Assembly (NCBI GenBank): GCA_002435785.1
Contig: DIUC01000020.1
Span: 120,562 to 184,561, forward strand
DNA from: Saprospiraceae bacterium UBA6168
GTDB lineage: Bacteria > Bacteroidota > Bacteroidia > Chitinophagales > Saprospiraceae
DNA: 64,000 nt
Direction of reading: 5' to 3'
Both the position numbers and the translations under genes were made by a program. The notes beneath the pieces are model-generated. The model did not search any database and had not been told where the DNA came from. It saw only the letters and a list, made by a program, of their open reading frames with translations. Of the stretch, positions 8,887 to 16,957 are shown piece after piece (position 1 is the stretch's first letter; each line of letters opens with the position of its first letter).

Positions 8887-11478
8887 CTAAAACTCCAACT
8901 TTATCCTGAACCTCAGCCCAAGCCCCTTGACGCCAAACATGGAGGGCACCTCCGGGTTGTCGAGGTAGTTGAAACGGCGCACGAGGTCGAAGCGCAGCAC
9001 CTTGAAGATGTTGCCGACTCCAATGCCCGCCTCGATATAAGGCTCATCCTGTAAGGTATAGGTCACCCGGCGGTCTTGTTCGTCGTTCAGGAACTGGATG
9101 TATTCCGGGTGCTTTTCGGGGTTGTTGCTGTCGGTCAGCCTACCGTAAATGGCCTTGAAGGTGATGGCCTCCCGCAGTTTCAATTTGCGGAGCAGGGGTA
9201 TCTTGTTAAAAAGCCAGCCATTGAAGTTATGCTCCAGCATGAGCAGGGCGTACTCGTCGCTCACGAACTCTTGGTAGTTCATCATGTTGAACGAGTTGGT
9301 GCGATAGGTATAGGTTTGGTTGGCCCGGGGCATGTGCAGCAGGAAGTACGGCACGCCATTGCCCCATATTTTGCCTGCTTCAAAGTCCATGCGGGTCACG
9401 CCAAGGAACGACAGGTAGAACCGCTTCACCACGTTGAGCGAGGCACTCTGGTAGGCGTAGTCGCCACTGAGCACGTCCTTTAGCCCTGCGTTCAGCTTGA
9501 GCAAGAAAATTGGATGCTTGTTGAAAAGCTGCGTCCGGTAGGTGCGGCCTTGGATGTACTTCTCATTGGGTGCAAAGCGGAGCGTGAGGCCCACGTCGCT
9601 GGTCGTGAACTCATCGAGGAGCTGCAGTGCGGGTTCGCCCGGGCTGTTGTAGCGGAACGCCGTGGCGCCAATCGGGCGGTGGCGGGTGTTGGTATAGGTC
9701 ACTTGATAGCTGATGTGGTTGGGGGTTTCCAGGAAATATTCGCCCTGTATTTTGTTCATCAGCAGCATCCGGTCACGTGTGCCCCGTTGGAAGGACAGGA
9801 AGAAGTTGTCGGGGCTGTTCAGCAGGAGTATTTGCCCTACCAGGTTCACTTCTTTTTGGTACAAAGCCCGGACGTAGTGCCTGGGGTTCACCTTGAAGTC
9901 GTCCCGGAAGGAGTAAGTGGCAGTAGCGCCGTATTTGAAGCGCTCGTCCTTGAAGCCGTAAGCGCCATAACCACCGATGCTAAATTTTGGGAGGAACTTC
10001 AAGTTGGTCTCCCCGCCCAATTTTACCCGGTTGCCTTCTACGGGGTTGAAGCTGTAAAAATTGGCGATAGGCCCGACGTCAACAGGCCCAACGGCCTTGT
10101 AGCCCGTGAACACCAACGACATGGTGTTCATCATGCGCTTGAAGCTGGGCATGCCCTGGATGGTGTCAATCATTTGATAGACCCGCTGCTCTTTGTCCGA
10201 CAACTTCTCGTGGCGCACGGATTGCCAGTATGCCTCGTCCTTTTTATAAACATCGGGGGCGTCAATCGTCTTTTCGGTGCCGGCGTAGAGGGATTCTTCG
10301 ACGGGCTTGTCAAATATGAAGTCCCTGTACGTGGCGGTCCGTGTACCATAGATACCCGTGCCTTTTTTAAGGATGGAAAAGTCAACCGTCACTTGGTCCA
10401 TGGTGCGTGCCCAAACGCCGTTTGGCTGCTTCGTGAACTCTTGCTTCAACTTTAGTTCTTGCACGAAGTTGACGTTGATCTGGCGGGTGGTGCCAAAATC
10501 GGCTCGGATGACCGCAAAGGCCGAATCGCCACGCGTGATATACAGGTCACCCTTGAAGGCGATGTTCTGACTGTTTTCGGGGTAAAATGAGACCTTGGTC
10601 ACGGGAGTGCCGTTGAGGACACCCGTGCTGTCCACGATGTAAAAACGATAGTACCCAATGGCGACGGTACTCAAAGGGCTCATAAAGGAAAGGTCGAGCA
10701 AGCGGATGTCGTTCTGGTAGATGTTGACATTTTGGTACATCACCGTGAGCATGTCGTTCAGGTCTTTGTCGTCCACATACTCTTTCATGCCCGTCACCTT
10801 AACGCCGCTGCGGTGTTCCTTGCGGTCTTCCGGGTTCTTGCGGAAATAGACTTTTGACGAGGATTCTTGTATGAAAAATGGCAGAAAGGGCTTGCCGTTG
10901 ACCTTGGAGGTGTCCACGTTGTCGAGTATGAACTGGTACTTCCTGAAAGCCCGCTTCTCCTTCAATTTCTCGGGGTCGAAGTTGTTGATGTCGAACTGGA
11001 TTTTCTCGTACTTGTCCATTTCAAAGAAGTTCGTGGCTTCGATGCGGTTGTCTTCCTTTCTTGCAATAACCTCCCGCATCAGTTCCACGGCGGGGTTGTC
11101 ACGGCGCTTGTACCTGCCCTTTTTGGCCTTTACCTCCACCACGTTCATGGTAATGGAAGTGGACTGCAAAGCAATGTCGAACACTTGCCTTTCACCCAGC
11201 ACCACGGTCAGCACTTGGGTTTCGTAGCCGATAAAGGATACTTCCATTTGGTTCGTGGTGGCCCAAAGGGACTCCAGCACGTACTTGCCATCGAAATCGG
11301 TGGTGGTGCCAATGCTCGTCCCCTTGAACGATACGTTGACAAATGGCAGCGGCTCTTTCGTGTCGGCGTCAAGGATGGTGCCTCTAACGGTAGTCATCTT
11401 TTGGGCAAAGGCCGAAACAGAAAAAAGCAGAAAAATCAGGCTGAGAATCAGTTGATTTTTAGAAATGTTGGAATACAT
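8887..11478 (-). CDS. DUF5686 outer-membrane protein with N-terminal carboxypeptidase-regulatory-like domain
   Basis: An 863-residue protein. The ATG at 11478 gives the signal peptide MYSNISKNQLILSLIFLLFS ending SAFAQ; an upstream TTG would add six residues. Residues about 28-115 are a CarboxypepD_reg-like beta sandwich (VRGTILDADTKEPLPFVNVS, FDGKYVL, VSFIGYET), common on SusC/TonB-type proteins. The rest matches DUF5686, a large family whose C-terminal half is rich in alternating aromatic beta strands and ends LRFRIKLEF, consistent with an outer-membrane barrel. Its function is unknown. No SusD partner is adjacent, and no TonB plug domain is visible. Confidence 0.85.
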   Translation of the reverse strand: MYSNISKNQLILSLIFLLFSVSAFAQKMTTVRGTILDADTKEPLPFVNVSFKGTSIGTTTDFDGKYVLESLWATTNQMEVSFIGYETQVLTVVLGERQVFDIALQSTSITMNVVEVKAKKGRYKRRDNPAVELMREVIARKEDNRIEATNFFEMDKYEKIQFDINNFDPEKLKEKRAFRKYQFILDNVDTSKVNGKPFLPFFIQESSSKVYFRKNPEDRKEHRSGVKVTGMKEYVDDKDLNDMLTVMYQNVNIYQNDIRLLDLSFMSPLSTVAIGYYRFYIVDSTGVLNGTPVTKVSFYPENSQNIAFKGDLYITRGDSAFAVIRADFGTTRQINVNFVQELKLKQEFTKQPNGVWARTMDQVTVDFSILKKGTGIYGTRTATYRDFIFDKPVEESLYAGTEKTIDAPDVYKKDEAYWQSVRHEKLSDKEQRVYQMIDTIQGMPSFKRMMNTMSLVFTGYKAVGPVDVGPIANFYSFNPVEGNRVKLGGETNLKFLPKFSIGGYGAYGFKDERFKYGATATYSFRDDFKVNPRHYVRALYQKEVNLVGQILLLNSPDNFFLSFQRGTRDRMLLMNKIQGEYFLETPNHISYQVTYTNTRHRPIGATAFRYNSPGEPALQLLDEFTTSDVGLTLRFAPNEKYIQGRTYRTQLFNKHPIFLLKLNAGLKDVLSGDYAYQSASLNVVKRFYLSFLGVTRMDFEAGKIWGNGVPYFLLHMPRANQTYTYRTNSFNMMNYQEFVSDEYALLMLEHNFNGWLFNKIPLLRKLKLREAITFKAIYGRLTDSNNPEKHPEYIQFLNDEQDRRVTYTLQDEPYIEAGIGVGNIFKVLRFDLVRRFNYLDNPEVPSMFGVKGLGLRFRIKLEF

Positions 11479-11874
11479 AGGAAAAAGTTTCTTCAATCAG
11501 GTGTCGGTGAAAAAGGAGGTGAATGCGGTTTGGTTTTTTTTGAACCCAAAGTTCAAACGCCAAACCGCCATTTCTGGCATTCCTCAAGAACTTTCGAGCA
11601 ACTTAAAAGTTGCTTGGTGCCAAAAATTTTGCTGTAAAGCTACCCAAGTTTTAGCTTCGCAAAATGTCGTGCGGCGGTTCAGCGGGCATGTCGTCCATGC
11701 TTAGATGGATTTTGGGGCTAATTCCCCTATACCGTGTTTCGCTTTTCACCGTATTTTTGACAAAAATTTTAGGGGAATAGCACCATAAATTCTAAAACCA
11801 CTGCCCTGACTACCGGCCCAACAAATTTTTCTTCCCGAATCGCCAAACACTTCATCACCAATCATATCCATATC
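11479..11874. other. Intergenic region with hairpins, no gene seen
   Basis: The gap separates the divergent DUF5686 and aminotransferase genes. GCGGTTTGG near 11525 pairs with CCAAACCGC near 11560, and GCAACTTAAAAGTTGC near 11602 is a small palindrome. TATTTTTG at 11752-11759 fits the -7 consensus for the aminotransferase but would leave a leader of about 115 nt. Short open frames here have no recognisable protein pattern. Confidence 0.4.
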
Positions 11875-13113
11875 ATGTCCTCGCTTCGCCAACAGTTCAT
11901 CCAGCACATAGCCCAGACCAGCGACATCCCGATGCTGCTCGAAATCGAACGGGCGGAGGGCACTTTCCTCTTCGACACGGCGGGCAAAAGCTACCTCGAC
12001 CTCATCGCAGGTATCAGCGTCAGCGTACTGGGGCACCGGCACCCGGATGTGGTGGCCGCCGTGAAGGCACAGGTCGACCGCTACCTGCACACGCTCGTTT
12101 ACGGCGAATACGTGCTGTCGCCACAAGTGGAACTGGCCAGCCTGCTGGCGGCAAATTTGCCCCCGCAACTCAGTTGTGTTTACTTCACCAATTCCGGCAG
12201 TGAGGCCACCGAGGGGGCCATGAAATTGGCCAAGCGCTACACGGGCCGCCCCGAAATCATCGCTTGCCGGGAAGCCTACCACGGCAGCACACAGGGCGCC
12301 GCCAGCCTCATGTCGCCCACGTTCTTCACGCAAGGCTACCACCCCCTGCTGCCCGGCATCCGGCACATCGGCTTCAACAGCGAGGCGGATTTGGAGCAAA
12401 TCGGGCACCAGACCGCCTGCGTCATCGTCGAGCCGGTGCAGGCCGAAGCGGGCGTCCGTTTGCCGCAAGGCGACTACTTGAAAAAGCTGCGCAAACGCTG
12501 CACCGAGGTGGGCGCACTGCTGGTTTTTGACGAAATACAGGTGGGGTATGGCCGCACCGGCACACTCTGGGCCTTCGAGCAGTACGGCATAGTGCCGGAC
12601 GTGCTGCTGCTGGCCAAGGGCATGGGCGGCGGCATGCCCATCGGGGCGTTCATCGCATCGGGGGAGGTGATGCAGGTGCTGGGGCACGAGCCGCCGCTGG
12701 GGCATATCACGACCTTCGGCGGGCATCCGGTCTGCTGTGCCGCTGGCCTCGCCACGCTGCGTTTTTTGACGGAAAACAAAGTCTGGGAAAGCGTAAAGCA
12801 GAAAGAAGCGCTGTTCCGCCAACTGCTCGTGCACCCGGCCATCCGGGAGGTGCGGAGTGCGGGCCTGCTCATGGCCGTGGAGGTGGGCGAGTTTGAGCTG
12901 CTCCGCAACATCATCCTCGAATGCGTGGCCAACGGGGTCATCACCGATTGGTTCTTGTTCAACGACCGCAGCCTGCGCATCGCCCCGCCGCTCACCATCT
13001 CCGAAGCGGAAATCCGAATGGCGTGCGAGGTGGTGGTTGGGGCGATTGACAAGTTTGGTGCGCCGGGAAATGTATGTGGGGGCCAAGTACAAACTGGCCC
13101 CCACAGGGTCTAA
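11875..13113 (+). CDS. Class III PLP-dependent aminotransferase (acetylornithine/4-aminobutyrate type)
   Basis: A 412-residue cytoplasmic enzyme. It has the class III pattern: YFTNSGSEATEGAMKLAKRY near 100-120 (PLP phosphate binding), CREAYHGST near 137, VIVEPVQAEAGV near 185, VFDEIQVGYGRTG near 220 (Asp contacting the pyridine nitrogen) and LLAKGMGGGMPIGA near 245 (Schiff-base Lys). The length is normal. It transfers an amino group from an omega-amino or alpha-amino donor to 2-oxoglutarate. The substrate is not set by context, since no arginine or lysine pathway genes are adjacent. The last 15 residues (GNVCGGQVQTGPHRV) look like a non-homologous tail. Confidence 0.88.
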   Translation: MSSLRQQFIQHIAQTSDIPMLLEIERAEGTFLFDTAGKSYLDLIAGISVSVLGHRHPDVVAAVKAQVDRYLHTLVYGEYVLSPQVELASLLAANLPPQLSCVYFTNSGSEATEGAMKLAKRYTGRPEIIACREAYHGSTQGAASLMSPTFFTQGYHPLLPGIRHIGFNSEADLEQIGHQTACVIVEPVQAEAGVRLPQGDYLKKLRKRCTEVGALLVFDEIQVGYGRTGTLWAFEQYGIVPDVLLLAKGMGGGMPIGAFIASGEVMQVLGHEPPLGHITTFGGHPVCCAAGLATLRFLTENKVWESVKQKEALFRQLLVHPAIREVRSAGLLMAVEVGEFELLRNIILECVANGVITDWFLFNDRSLRIAPPLTISEAEIRMACEVVVGAIDKFGAPGNVCGGQVQTGPHRV

Positions 13114-13142
13114 CGGTGCTATTTGACTGCCGAACTGCCAAC

Positions 13143-13916
13143 TCAATCGCCGGGCGGCGGCGGTGGCGGCGGCGGCGGCGTGGAGTTGAAATTGACGGTG
13201 TAGCCCCAGTCGCCGAGGCTTTGCTCCCGGCCCCGATAGATGCCGAGGAGGGTGTCACGGATGCTACAGACGTGAAATAATACGGTGCGGGGTGTCCTCG
13301 AGGTCTGCCCCTTGCTGATGCCGAGGGCGAGGTTGCGGTTCTGCGTGGCTGTTTCTTTGTCACGGTTGGCCTTGGCACCGGCGGTCAGTTTTTGGGCGGC
13401 GGCGGTGTTGAGGGTGGCCAGCGCAGCCATGTCGAACACGGAGAGGATGCTGCCAGCACCATCTTCCGTGTGTTTTTCCAGCACCTTGCCCACGAGTTTT
13501 GTCAGCTTGTCGGCATTGCGGGGGATGATGACCTGCGGCTCGCCCTTGGGCGAGTTGACGGTGAAGCCATAGGTGCCGAGCTTGCGCTCCGAGCCACGGA
13601 ACTTGCCGAGCAGAAAATCACGGATAGAGGTCAGGTAGAACGTTGCGGTGCCTTCGGTAATGGACGTCTGCGTATCGTGGAGGCCGAGTAGCAGGTTGCG
13701 ATCTTCGTTCAGTTCCTCTTTCTTCTTGTCGAGGAGTCCTTGAGCAGTCACTTGCGCCTCGGCTTCGTCCAACAGGTCTTCGAGTTCGGTGGCGGCGGCG
13801 GCGGAGATGGGGCTTGCGGCCCCGTCGGCGGTGTGTTTGGTGAGGATGTCCCTACCAAGGGTGGTGAGCGGGTCGGGTTTTTTTGAAATAACCACTTCAA
13901 AAGGTCTTCTTGCCAT
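13143..13916 (-). CDS. Unknown protein with two tandem copies of a ~110-residue domain and a polyproline tail
   Basis: A 257-residue protein without signal peptide or membrane segment. Residues about 17-122 and 138-244 are an internal duplication: ILTKHTADGAASPIS matches VLEKHTEDGAGSILS, NEDRNLLLGLHDTQTS matches TQNRNLALGISKGQTS, and SIRDFLLGKFRGSERKLGTYGFTVN matches SIRDTLLGIYRGREQSLGDWGYTVN. It ends with nine prolines and GD, encoded by a CCG-rich microsatellite. I do not recognise the family. It is convergent with the aminotransferase, 29 bp away. Confidence 0.8.
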   Translation of the reverse strand: MARRPFEVVISKKPDPLTTLGRDILTKHTADGAASPISAAAATELEDLLDEAEAQVTAQGLLDKKKEELNEDRNLLLGLHDTQTSITEGTATFYLTSIRDFLLGKFRGSERKLGTYGFTVNSPKGEPQVIIPRNADKLTKLVGKVLEKHTEDGAGSILSVFDMAALATLNTAAAQKLTAGAKANRDKETATQNRNLALGISKGQTSRTPRTVLFHVCSIRDTLLGIYRGREQSLGDWGYTVNFNSTPPPPPPPPPGD

Positions 13917-14069
13917 TGGTCAATAGTTTTAAAGGTGAACAATGAGACAAAGTTGAAATATTACAATTATTTGCCAAACATCCGCAAGCAATATTTTTCC
14001 ACATCACCCTTTTTTTGTTGTTTTGGGCAAATGGCCGTCCGTTCGGTTTTTTCAAAAATAAAACAGGAT

Positions 14070-14290
14070 GTGTCCAATATACCATTTTATGTGTCCAACA
14101 TTTCATTTTCTGTCAATCACATTTCATTTTTCGTTCACGAAAAATGAAGTTTGATAAACAAAAAATGGTTTGTTGACGACGAAAAATGAATTCTCATTGA
14201 CAGAAAATGAGATGTGATTGACAAAAAATGAATTCTCATTGGGAGAAAATGAATTGTTGACGACGAAAAATGAAATGTGATTGACGAGAA
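14070..14290. repeat. 21-bp-phased A-tract array with central inversion
   Basis: Units of 21 bp (such as GTGTCCAACATTTCATTTTC plus T) start at 14070, 14091 and 14112. At about 14140 the array flips to the complementary orientation and continues as GAAAAATGAATTCTCATTGAC-like units of 18, 21 or 24 bp to about 14290. Each unit carries an A or T run. A 21-bp spacing is two helical turns, so the DNA should be bent. Both strands translate to heptads such as VNHISFF, but there is no start or length to suggest a real gene. It lies about 165 bp outside the island's left repeat. Confidence 0.8.
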
Positions 14291-14577
14291 AGGGTGTTTT
14301 TAAAACAGGGTGTTTCAAAATGGTGGGAAAACGGGAGTTTTTGGCGGAAAGGAGGGGTTTGGGGGAGGTGGGGGGAAATTATTTGGTTCGGTTGGGGGAA
14401 GGTCCTTCGGCTTGACTCCGTTGGGGAAAGCGCTGGTGCCTGGGGTAATGGCAAGTAGTCACTTCCCGATACAAAAAGTATTAACTATTGATAATCAACG
14501 ACTTGTACTTAACAAGGTACAAATACGGTACATTTTTTCCTTTTAAGGTTACTTCGCCGGTTATTTCACCCCAAAAT
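14291..14577. other. Gene-free region holding the left island junction
   Basis: It contains G-rich low-complexity sequence at 14330-14400 (runs of GGGG and TTTGG), then the left attachment repeat at 14456-14476. After that come 100 bp of AT-rich island DNA (TTAACTATTGATAATCAACG). No coding pattern was seen. Confidence 0.5.
14456..14476. repeat. Left attachment repeat (attL-type) of the mnmE-site island
   Basis: This 21-bp sequence matches the mnmE 3' end at 21255-21275 at 19 of 21 positions. On the minus strand its last 18 bases read TTT TGT ATC GGG AAG TGA, that is F-C-I-G-K-stop, the same peptide as the end of MnmE. The two differences are synonymous in the coding sense (GGA to GGG; stop TAA to TGA), as expected if this copy came from a previous host's mnmE. 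Confidence 0.75.
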
Positions 14578-14585
14578 TAGCTTTG
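14578..14585 (+). promoter_or_regulatory. Candidate -7 box (TAGCTTTG)
   Basis: It fits TAnnTTTG, 73 bp before the start of the secreted island gene at 14659. The -33 element is unclear. Confidence 0.35.
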
Positions 14586-14658
14586 CTTTTCTTGGTAGTG
14601 CGGAAAGTAGGAGGGATTTTTGCGAATGGTATTTTGCCAGTGGTTCAAAATCTTTCCC

Positions 14659-15051
14659 ATGAAAACTTTGAAAGCATTTCTTTCCCCTGTTCTATTCCTT
14701 TTCCTTGTAGGTTCGGGACTGTCCGTTTCGGCACAAACGGTTTACGTTACCAAAACAGGTGAGAAGTACCACGATGACGGCTGCCGCTACCTCAGCAAAA
14801 GCGCCTATTCGATTTCCCTTGCCGATGCCAAAGAAAAGGGGTACACGGCTTGCAAGGTCTGTAAACCAACCGCAAAAGGTTCGACGACACCAAAGTCAGG
14901 TACAAGCAAGGCGCAGAAACCCACCTACAAAGCCACACCAAAGGCAAGCCAGTCCAGCACCTCCAAACAGTGTAGCGCCTTGACCCAATCAAAAAAGCGG
15001 TGTAGCCGGATGACAAAAGACGCAAGCGGGAAATGTTGGCAGCATCAGTAG
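14659..15051 (+). CDS. Secreted Cys-rich protein with C-terminal DUF5763-like motif
   Basis: A 130-residue protein. The start at 14659 gives a signal peptide (MKTLKAFLSPVLFLFLVGSG ending SVSAQ). The N-terminal mature part (VYVTKTGEKYHDDGCRYL, then CKVCKP) is a small Cys/His motif of the Ada-like or nuclease-associated type (H-x3-C, C-x2-C), probably zinc-binding. A Lys/Ser/Thr-rich linker leads to QCSALTQSKKRCSRMTKDAS and GKCWQHQ, which matches the DUF5763 Cys/His pattern. It is the only plus-strand gene of the island and ends 1 bp before the next, converging gene. Function unknown. Confidence 0.75.
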   Translation: MKTLKAFLSPVLFLFLVGSGLSVSAQTVYVTKTGEKYHDDGCRYLSKSAYSISLADAKEKGYTACKVCKPTAKGSTTPKSGTSKAQKPTYKATPKASQSSTSKQCSALTQSKKRCSRMTKDASGKCWQHQ

Positions 15052-15052
15052 C

Positions 15053-15697
15053 TCATTTTTCTTTGAGTGTCCTATAAGCCCATAGAATACTGAAAACGAT
15101 GCCTCGCAATGGGTAAGTTATTGCAAACCAAACAAGAGCGAATAATTCAAGGTGAATGTGAGTTTTTCTATCACTTTTAAACTCAAATTCTAAAGACCTC
15201 TTTTTAGATTTGTATTGTTCAATTTTTTTCTGGTTTTTGCCCCATAGTGGATTGAGGTAATCTCCAAAAGCCTCTTTTTGAAATTCCTCAAATGTTGCTT
15301 CCTCTTTTCTGAGCAGTCTGGTTTGAATGAGGCCATCGTACAATTCCCGCTGCATTTCAGCAGGTAAATATGCTTTTTGGAAAGCACTATAATCAAGTTC
15401 TGTCATTTTTTTTTCTGATAATAATTTCCAAAGCCCTTGTAGTTTTTCTCTGCCATCAACATCTCGAACAGGACGCAGAATGAATTGAGGAGTTTTTGTC
15501 AATGAATCTATCTTAGCTTGTTCGATTGCAATTGCTTCTCTAACTCGTTGATTAGAAGCCACAATTTCTTTATTCCTAAAGTAATCGTTAACCATTGCCC
15601 CCGCCTCAAAAAGAAGGTAAATAGCAACCATCACCAACAACGAAACCCAAAAAATCAGAATCTCCCTTGCCCAAAATTTCAGTTTTGAATTTCCCAT
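15053..15697 (-). CDS. Island membrane protein, copy A of a tandem paralog pair
   Basis: A 214-residue protein of unknown family. It has one hydrophobic segment near residues 12-32 (ILIFWVSLLVMVAIYLLFEA) and another near 185-203 (LFALVWFAITYPLRGIVFSI), separated by a soluble, charged, mostly helical middle with the phrase SLTKTPQFI. The N- and C-termini are nearly the same as in the neighbour at 15757-16404, while the middle has diverged. The last 50 bases of coding sequence are identical between the two. DNA is AT-rich compared with the chromosome. Confidence 0.75.
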   Translation of the reverse strand: MGNSKLKFWAREILIFWVSLLVMVAIYLLFEAGAMVNDYFRNKEIVASNQRVREAIAIEQAKIDSLTKTPQFILRPVRDVDGREKLQGLWKLLSEKKMTELDYSAFQKAYLPAEMQRELYDGLIQTRLLRKEEATFEEFQKEAFGDYLNPLWGKNQKKIEQYKSKKRSLEFEFKSDRKTHIHLELFALVWFAITYPLRGIVFSILWAYRTLKEK

Positions 15698-15756
15698 AAT
15701 TTTTCAAACATAAAAATTGCTTTTTCCAGATTTTGTAAGGGTTAATCCTGATAGCT

Positions 15757-16404
15757 TTACTTTTCTTTGAGTGTCCTATAAGCCCATAGAATACTGAAAA
15801 CGATGCCTCGGAGGGGATACACAACTACAAACCATGCAAGGGCAAATAACTCTAAGAGAACATCCGTGCTTCTAAAAGTCCTCTTTCTGCCTTTAAGTTC
15901 GTTCCATTTTGTACGATTTTCCTGAATTAACTTTTGATTCTTCTCCCATTCAGGGTTGATTGCAAGCATGTCTCCAAAGAAATTTTCTTGGAACTCATCA
16001 AACGTTTTTTTATCGTAACCTCTTTTTGCCAGATTTTCATGTAAAAATTTTTGAGCCTCATCGCTTATTCCGTAATCAGCTTTGAATTCATCGAACGTTT
16101 TTGTGTAGAGCCTCTCTTTCGTCAAAAGATTGTATAGCTTCTGCCTTTTTTCTTCTTTTATGCTTCCTTCTTTTGTAAGTGTTGAGATGAATTGCGGGGT
16201 CATAGCCAACGAATCATCCTCAGCTTTGATGTAATCCAAAGTTGACTGTATTTTCTCATTTTGCGTCTTAATACTCTTGTTCGTAAAATGGTTGCTTACC
16301 TTCACCCACCCTAAAACAATCAGGTAAATGAGGAACATTGCCAGCAAGGAAGTCCAAAAAATCAAGATTTCCCTTGCCCAAAATTTTCGTTTTGAATTTT
16401 CCAT
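15757..16404 (-). CDS. Island membrane protein, copy B of a tandem paralog pair
   Basis: A 215-residue paralog of the preceding gene with the same plan: MENSKRKFWAREILIFWTSL at the start, a hydrophobic helix near 12-32, a charged middle with MTPQFIS and two FDEF-type phrases (KTFDEFKADYG, KTFDEFQENFFG), and the shared C-terminal sequence PLRGIVFSILWAYRTLKEK. Both termini probably face the same side with a soluble loop between. A toxin-immunity, sensor or exclusion role is possible, but nothing seen decides this. Confidence 0.75.
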   Translation of the reverse strand: MENSKRKFWAREILIFWTSLLAMFLIYLIVLGWVKVSNHFTNKSIKTQNEKIQSTLDYIKAEDDSLAMTPQFISTLTKEGSIKEEKRQKLYNLLTKERLYTKTFDEFKADYGISDEAQKFLHENLAKRGYDKKTFDEFQENFFGDMLAINPEWEKNQKLIQENRTKWNELKGRKRTFRSTDVLLELFALAWFVVVYPLRGIVFSILWAYRTLKEK

Positions 16405-16957
16405 AAATACCGAATTACATCCTTACAAACATAGCCTTACCCCATTCCCATTTTCCTTTTTCTGATAAAAAATGATTCGAGGTATCAAAACCCTGTTACG
16501 CTATTGAATTTGCTTTGTTTCTACCGATACTCTTTGCCCTTCCTTAGCAAAAAATTACCGGGTAAGTGAGCCAAAGCCATTTCAGGCAGCCCATTTCCTT
16601 GCAAAGTTCTTGTATTTCATCGCTTTTTGAAAGGCACTTGGATTTTTTCTGGGCTTTTACCTGCAAGCCCAGGGCTACTACTACTGATTTAGGAGGGGAG
16701 AGCCAAAAGGAAAAAGGGTTTTTCTCAACCGGATGGAGGCTTGTAAGGGCTAAATCGAGACCCGCCCCCTTCCCATTAATTTTTTCTATGTAACCCCCAT
16801 TGAACAAAGAGGATTAGTGAGGATGCCTTGAATTAGGGCTTTTTATAAAGTTATGGGGCGCACGGGTAGGCGAAGTACACCTTACCGATTTCCAATTCTT
16901 TTATTCCCATTTTTGATACCTTTTTGGAAGTATATTACAAGTAGCCACTTGCCCGTT
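16405..16957. other. Island intergenic region without convincing gene
   Basis: This 553-bp AT-rich stretch lies upstream of the paralog pair. CTGGGCTT near 16647 pairs with AAGCCCAG near 16663. A minus-strand open frame at 16544-16807 (87 codons) has no recognisable motif or leader. Near its right end, 16938-16955 reads CAAGTAGCCACTTGCCCG, close to the left attachment repeat region. It could hold an origin for the replication-like gene or remnants of older cargo. Confidence 0.4.

Noticed and set aside
11746..13146. A 466-codon open frame on the minus strand opposite the class III aminotransferase
   Set aside because: The plus strand encodes a full aminotransferase with all PLP motifs. The opposite frame is His/Arg/Gln-rich nonsense typical of the shadow of a GC-rich gene.
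14070..14290. CRISPR-like regular array
   Set aside because: The units are contiguous with no unique spacers, vary in length, and invert midway. No cas genes are present.
14124..14318. A 64-codon minus-strand frame of VNHISFF-like heptads
   Set aside because: Similar heptads appear on the opposite strand of the same array, so the peptide repetition is explained by a 21-bp DNA period rather than by a protein.
16544..16807. An 87-codon frame on the minus strand in the island gap
   Set aside because: No motif, no leader, and the adjacent DNA shows no codon bias like the neighbouring island genes. Left as unannotated.
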